A stretch of DNA of 17,500 bases from Trachelipus rathkii (lineage: Eukaryota; Arthropoda; Malacostraca; Isopoda; Trachelipodidae), in contig JABUQX010032669.1 of assembly GCA_015478945.1 (NCBI GenBank), positions 20,001 through 37,500 of the forward strand, written 5' to 3'. Positions within the stretch are counted from its first letter, which is position 1, and every line of letters begins with the position of its first letter. Below are positions 12,569 to 17,500 of the stretch, piece by piece. The translations under genes were made by a program, and so were the position numbers. The notes under the pieces are model-generated. The model was not told the origin of the DNA. It ran no database searches and saw only the letters and a list, made by a program, of their open reading frames with translations.

Positions 12569-15343
12569 TCACAGACCAATATCCCTTAAAGTGTTTATCT
12601 AACTTTTCTTGAATGAATCGATGTTAGCGCTGTTCACTTTATTTCATAACAGAGAATATTACACTTGTTTTACATCGTAAGTGAAGAAATTATTTGCTAT
12701 ATTTGTTTGAAATCGTTTATGACAAAGTTTATGCCCATTACTTCGTGTTACATCATTAAAATTATATCTGAAGAATTGCCTGTAATCGATATTGTCAAAT
12801 TTATTTAGTATCTTGAAAACTTCAATTAATTTTCCTCTCAATCTTCTTGTCTCTAAAGAATGGATATCTAATTCACGTAGTCGTTGTTCGTATGATTTAC
12901 CTCTCAATTCAGGGATTAATTTAGTTGCTCTTCTTTGAATTCTTTCAATTTTTTCTATGTCTTTTCTGAGGTATGGACTCCAAAACTGCACTGCGTATTC
13001 CAGATGAGGTCTAACTAATGTTTTATAGAGAGGAAGTATGATATTTTTTACGTATATAATAGATTCTGGCAATACAGAAGGAGCTTTATTTGCTTTTTTT
13101 TAACAGCTTCAGCACATTGTTTCGCAAACTTTAAATCCTTATTAATTAATACTCCTAGATCCTTTTCCTCACTGACAACTTTGATAATTGTGTCATCTAT
13201 TTTGTAATCATATTCACTGTTCCTATCCAAAATATATAACTTTACATTTATCGGTATTAAATTTCATTTGCCATGTTTTTGACCAATTTACAATCTTGTT
13301 TAAGTCGCTTTGGAGTAATTGATAATCTTTCTCACATGTTATGCGATTTCCAAGTTTCGTGTCATCCGCAAATTTCGAAATATTGCCTAAAATATTGTCA
13401 TCTATGTCATTTACATATATAATGAACAGTATTGGACCCAGGACAGATCCTTGGGGTACACCACTTGTAACATTCGTCCAATCTGAGCATTCACCATTGA
13501 TAACGACTCGCTGTTGTCGATCCGAAAGCCAATTTTTAATCCAATTTAAAAGTCTTCCTCGAATACCATGAGCTCTAAGCTTTTCCAATAATCTTTGATG
13601 AGGGACGGTATCAAATGCCTTTTGAAAGTCTAAGTAAATGACATCGAAGGATTTATAATTATCTACATCGTTAATAACCACATTAAAAATTCTAGCAAAT
13701 TTGTTAAGTATGATCTATTTCTTCTAAAACCGTGTTGGGAATTCTTGAGCAATCCATGATCTTCAAGATGTGCAACTAACCTATTAGTTAGTATTGCTTC
13801 AAAAATTTTACCAACTATAGAAGTCAAGCTAATTGGTCTGTAGTTATTCGGAAGCTTACGATCTCCTTTTTTGAAAATGGGAGTTATATTAGCAATTTTG
13901 AAATCATGAGGAACTATTCCTTCTTTTAAAGACTTATTGAAAAGCATTGTCAAAGGCTTCACTAATATGTCTTTCAAATTTTTGAGATGCATTGGATAGT
14001 ATCCATCTGGTCCAGGTGATTTATTTATTAATAGTTTATCAATCTGGAAAAGCAATTTCCTCTTCTAGAATTTCAAATGAATCTAAAATGTTGTCTGCAT
14101 AAAAATCCCTTATGTCTTCCATGCTAGGCAGGCTATCTAGATTCTCTTTCGTAAAAACTGTCGAGAAAAAATTATTTAAAATGTTTGCCATATCAGCACT
14201 GTTTGATTTTAAATTACCATTAATGTCCAGTAAAGGTCCAATTGATTCCTTAATGGAACTTTTGTTATTAACATATTTGTAAAACTTTTTAGGGTTAATT
14301 TTACATTCACGAGCAATATTAATTTCATAGTTTCGTTTATAATATCTAATTAATTGTTTGCAGCTTCGCCGACAAGCTATGTAACTATTATTATTTTCCA
14401 CTGAAGGAGACGACTTCCATAGTTTATATGCTCTATTTCTATTACTTAAAGAATCTCTAATTTCATTATTCCACCATCTTGGCTTCGAATTTGGTAAAGT
14501 TAGCTTCATTTTATATGGAACAAAATCTTTTTCTTTGTCTTTAAATATTTGTAGAAACGTATCCCACATTACATTTGCATTTCCTGTTAATATCTCATCC
14601 CAGTCATAGACAGATAAACTGTCTTTTAAGCCATTAAAATTGGCGTTCTTAAAATCTGGAAATTTCAAGTAATTGTTGTGTATTTTGTTTTCAATATTAA
14701 TGGTAAATTTAATCATGTTATGATCACTTTTACCAATTGGTTCGATAACCTCAAAACTTCTTACCAAGTTCAAGTGACTCACTATTAATAGGTCTAAAAT
14801 ATTGTTTCCCCTCGTAGGGCAATCAATTATTTGAAAAAGGAAATTATCTCCTAAGAATTTTAGTAATCGCTTTCCTTCTGGATCTGCATCAAGTAAATTA
14901 TAGTCGATATTTGGGCAGTTAAAGTCTCCTACAATTATTGTGAATCCTTCTGAGACTCTGCTCAATTCTTTATACAAAGCTACATCTAATACTGATTGTG
15001 AGGACGGTGGACGATAGACATTTATTAAGTTCAATTTTATATTCGATGTTTCTATTTTAACACCAAGTATATCAATATCATTAACATCAGCTAGTTCCAG
15101 CTGAGTAGTTAGATATATATTTTTAATGTAAATCATAACGCCACCCCCTTCCTTATTATTGTTTCTATCCTTGAAGTATAATTTATAGCCATTAATTTGA
15201 AATTCCGAAACAAAATCACGATCTTTAAAGTTGCACCATGTTTCATTAATTGTAATTATATCGTAATTTTCTATGTAAACAATAGCTTTAAATTCATTTA
15301 TTTTGTTCCGGATACTTCTTGCGTTAAAAGATACCGCTTTCAT
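12569..15343 (-). pseudogene. LINE ORF2: APE endonuclease plus reverse transcriptase, frameshifted
   Basis: The start is ATG 15343-15341, overlapping the ORF1 stop. The first 434 codons are open and hold an APE-type endonuclease. Its landmarks are FNARSIRNK (Asn7), INETW (Glu34), GGGVMIYI (67-73), NVYRPP (108-113), GDFN (139-142), the ILDLLIV strand, and catalytic SDH (206-208). A linker with a paired Trp (PRWWN, 289-292) follows. After a frameshift at about 14045 the RT begins: SPGPDGYYPMHLK, NNYRPISLTSIVGKIFE and HGFRRNRS. A second shift occurs near 13685; then come motif A YLDFQKAFD, motif B GVPQGSVLGPILF, and motif C as FADD (13361-13372). Further shifts near 13225 and 13060 lead to the thumb/C-terminal part with HLEYAVQFWSPY and ERIQRRATKL. 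A last lesion near 12665 precedes the expected TGA at 12569-12571, placed by comparison with copy A. The total of about 925 codons is normal for CR1-group ORF2. Catalytic residues are intact, so the damage is mostly indels and relatively recent. Confidence 0.93.
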
Positions 15344-16381
15344 TTCGCATATATCGAGCGAGGACTTGGACCATCCCGAAAAACCTTTTTCTTAGCAATT
15401 GTCTCTCTGTGTATTTTCCTAACCTCTGTGTCCAAGAGCCGACCCAATCTTGCATCACCAATGTCATTTAAATGAACCCCATCCCTTGCAAATAAACAAT
15501 TTTGATCAGTAAAACTTGCCCAAAAATTAGCAAAAGAGACGTTTAACTGGTGTTGAAAAATATAGCCTTGCTGGAAAATCTTAAGCCCATTAAATTACGA
15601 GGCAAAATTCCCAGACACAAAACGTTACCTGTTTTTTCTTTCAGATTTTTAATTATTCTTCTATATTTGATGATAAGTTCGTTGACCACAGTTTCCTTTT
15701 GGTATACGTCATTCGATCCAATCATGACACATACTAGACTATTATTATTTTTAACTTGTAAATCCTTCAATTCATTTTCAAAATTATGGATTCTTCCTCC
15801 TGAAACGCTTTTACATTTTCTTTTTGTAGGATTACGCGAAATAAATTCTTTATTCATGTTACGTACCATTGAAGTTCCAATCAAAACTGTTTCAGTTTCA
15901 CATTTTTCAACTTCTAAGAGGGAAAAGGGATTCGAGGTTGGTAGTTCAAAGTTAGGTCTTAATTTGGGTTTGACTCCATTAGAGACCTTCGTAAATTTGT
16001 CTTTGTCATTGTCCTTCGAATGGTTATTTTGTTTTTTCTCTGTATTTTTACACAATTCTGAATTGTTTTTAAAAGAACTTAAGGCTCTTTCAGCCACATA
16101 AGTCCCCTGTGAAACATTATTAACTTTGCTCATCAAATTCTTTGTTCCAATGATTAAGGAATTTTGTTTAGGGGAGCTATTCACATTTATGTTTTTCTCT
16201 AAGTTACCTATCACATTCTTGGCTGAGTTTAGACCAATGATTTCATTTTGAATATTCTTCATTTTGATTATTCTTCTAAGAAGTAGCAGACAGAAAATTT
16301 ATTAGCCAATGTATTTTCAGGAAAATCTGAATACCACCGGCTAGTATTACAACAAGAGCAAGTGAAGCGGGTTGCAGGCAT
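15340..16381 (-). pseudogene. LINE ORF1: Cys-rich N-terminus plus SGNH/GDSL-type esterase domain, frameshifted
   Basis: The chosen start is ATG 16381-16379, not the later ATG at 16262, because the upstream frame gives RFTCSCC, RWYSDF and FSVCYF, a Cys/Trp pattern expected of a small zinc-binding or nucleic-acid-binding module. This frame stops near 16271 and connects by a single-base shift to the main 239-codon frame ending at 15543. That frame has a Lys/Asn-rich linker and then SGNH blocks: VLIGTSMVRN (Ser131, counted from the ATG at 16262, as putative nucleophile; the usual Asp after Gly is Thr), SVSGGRIHNF (Gly) and CVMIGSNDV (Asn184). A second shift at about 15585 restores a frame with NVSFANFWASF, LFARDGVHLND (the Asp-x-x-His block) and a basic tail, ending at TGA 15342-15340. 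About 345 codons in all. Esterase domains in ORF1 are known for CR1 and related LINEs; their role in retrotransposition is unsettled. Inactive in this copy. Confidence 0.82.
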
Positions 16382-16643
16382 TGCTAAAATTTAAATAAGT
16401 TGCTTCACCAAAAGCAAAATTATTAAAAATAAAAATCCGAAAAATTAAAATTCAATTAATTGTATTTCAAATTATAAAATAATAATTTTATAAAGTGAAA
16501 TAAAAAAGTAATAAATTTTTATACCTTTAAAATTTTCTTCTGTAATTTTTATATCTTTCAAATTTTCCTTCTATTTCCTACTGTTTTAATATTCCGTAAA
16601 CAATTTAACACGTCTTATGAGTTTGAAGTCTAGTCAGCGACTA
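16382..16643 (-). other. Putative 5' UTR of LINE copy B
   Basis: AT-rich sequence lies between the ORF1 start and the (GAA)n array. There is no open frame of note. The outermost bases form a short inverted repeat, CTAGTC-AGC-GACTAG (16629-16643), immediately next to the first GAA unit. CR1-group elements carry an internal promoter at this end, but no promoter motif can be demonstrated here. The true 5' end of the element could lie anywhere in this interval. Confidence 0.45.
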
Positions 16644-16800
16644 GAAGAAGAAGAAGAAGAAGAAGAAGAAGAAGAAGAAGAAGAAGAAGAAGAAGAAGAA
16701 GAAGAAGAAGAAGAAGAAGAAGAAGAAGAAGAAGAAGAAGAAGAAGAAGAAGAAGAAGAAGAAGAAGAAGAAGAAGAAGAAGAAGAAGAAGAAGAAGAAG

Positions 16801-16833
<33 letters not shown>

Positions 16834-16839
16834 TAATAA

Positions 16840-16870
<31 letters not shown>

Positions 16871-16971
16871 AAGAAGAAGAAGAAGAAGAAGAAGAAGAAG
16901 AAGAAGAAGAAGAAGAAGAAGAAGAAGAAGAAGAAGAAGAAGAAGAAGAAGAAGAAGAAGAAGAAGAAGAA
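16644..16971. repeat. Long (GAA)n microsatellite, about 328 bp
   Basis: There are about 62 GAA units to 16830, a TAATAATAAT interruption (16831-16840), and then about 43 more units to 16971. It is pure polypurine on the plus strand, the class of repeat known to form triplex and sticky DNA. It borders the 5' end of LINE copy B. The Glu, Arg, Lys-type and Ser/Leu/Phe homopolymer frames through it are by-products. Confidence 0.98.
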
Positions 16972-17500
16972 TGAAAATCAAAAAAAATTTGGTCAAAGAT
17001 CAACGTTTCTTTAATTTTTTATATTCTTTCGAGTACTTTTGAGTGAAATTATCAGAATAAATTAAAGTTCACATGTTGCGCAACTTTTGTTTAGTCGTTT
17101 TTCTACATAACTAATCATTAAACATCTAAGCAAGTCATTGGTCCAGTTTGAAACAGTCATCACAATAGCGTTCTCGGATGTTCAATTGTTGGGTATATAG
17201 AAAAATGCTCTAAATGAAATATAAGAAACTCGTCCATTTGAATCTAATATGAAAAATTAAAAAAATTGGATGAACAATGAAAGAGAAGTTTAAATTTTTA
17301 TAATTTAAGATTATTTTTAAAAAAAAAAAAAAAAGATAATTTTCAAATTTCAAAATTAAAGAGAATTTAAAAAAAATTAAAAATATTAAAGAGAATTTTC
17401 ACAATTTTCAGCCCTACTCAAAATAAAGTTGAAAAAAACTAAGCACAGTTTTTTTTTCATTATTGGAAATTGTTTAGAGTTGTTAAAAAGGCCCAAACCT
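16972..17500. other. Unique AT-rich DNA, no gene recognised
   Basis: This is ordinary-complexity, very AT-rich sequence with a poly-A run at about 17320-17334 and many AAATT strings at 17337-17400. No open frame, RNA gene or transposon landmark was identified. Confidence 0.6.

Larger units (their letters stand above)
11816..16643 (-). mobile_element. CR1-type LINE, copy B, nearly full length, inactive
   Basis: On the minus strand the order is a putative 5' UTR (16643-16382), ORF1 with a Cys-rich N-terminus and SGNH esterase domain (16381-15340), ORF2 with APE endonuclease and RT (15343-12569), a 3' region with a tandem hairpin array (about 12430-11870), a 36-bp end block and two 8-bp tail repeats (11831-11816). 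Known CR1/L2-group LINEs have this two-ORF plan with an esterase in ORF1. The length, about 4.8 kb, fits such elements. The 5' limit is set only by the start of (GAA)n at 16644 and may be slightly short of the original. Several frameshifts make it non-autonomous now. Flanks on both sides are (GAA)n. Confidence 0.88.

Noticed and set aside
13341..13571. 76-codon plus-strand frame opposite the RT palm
   Set aside because: It is the antisense of conserved RT motifs B and C.
15550..16101. 183-codon plus-strand frame opposite ORF1
   Set aside because: It is an antisense shadow of the esterase ORF1, with no family resemblance of its own.
16617..17042. Poly-Glu/poly-Arg frame, with Ser, Leu and Phe homopolymer frames on the opposite strand
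   Set aside because: These are translations of (GAA)n; all frames of the repeat are open.

Overview
The window looks like animal nuclear DNA, most likely from an arthropod and plausibly a decapod crustacean. It has very dense microsatellites, two unrelated families of decayed non-LTR retrotransposons (LINEs), no compact gene arrangement and no convincing host gene. The decapod guess rests on my recollection that the reverse-transcriptase (RT) fossil near 1.6-2.7 kb resembles sequences common in crab and shrimp genomes; I could not search for it. No bacterial-style operon, CRISPR array, tRNA or rRNA was recognised.

Layout. 1-1576: AT-rich DNA and (TA)n arrays with two short unique islands. 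1577-2660: a minus-strand RT fossil, cut at catalytic motif A by (AT)n. 2663-2842: (AT)n. 3191-3394: (CT)n. 3395-5445, 5961-7350 and 7961-8636: a strange strand-asymmetric, cryptically simple DNA built from a few words (TAT, TTA, CATA, GGCT, GCTG), interrupted by ordinary unique DNA at 5446-5960 and 7630-7960. 7399-7629: an (AT)n-(GA)n compound. 9244-9533: long (AT)n. 9534-10360: unique DNA. 10361-10893: AAT, CA and purine-rich microsatellites.

The informative part is 10894-16643, which holds two head-to-tail minus-strand CR1-type LINE copies. Copy B (11816 to about 16643) is near full length. ORF1 has a Cys-rich N-terminus and an SGNH/GDSL-type esterase domain. Its stop overlaps the ORF2 start as ATGA. 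ORF2 encodes an APE-type endonuclease and an RT. Both ORFs are broken by frameshifts. Copy A (10894-11771) is 5'-truncated and keeps only the ORF2 C-terminus and the 3' region. Both copies end in the same 36-bp block plus an 8-bp tail repeat, which supports CR1-type ends. Both carry, between ORF2 and the tail, a tandem array of about 80-90 bp units that can each form a hairpin. Every outer junction of both copies is (GAA)n: 10827-10893, 11772-11815 and 16644-16971.

How the parts work together: in an active relative, ORF1 would bind or process the RNP, the ORF2 endonuclease would nick the target, and the RT would prime at the 3' tail. These copies are dead but preserve the architecture. The best candidates for something undescribed are the hairpin-bearing 3' arrays, the (GAA)n bracketing (possible microsatellite targeting), and the restricted-grammar DNA, which may instead be a sequencing artefact.
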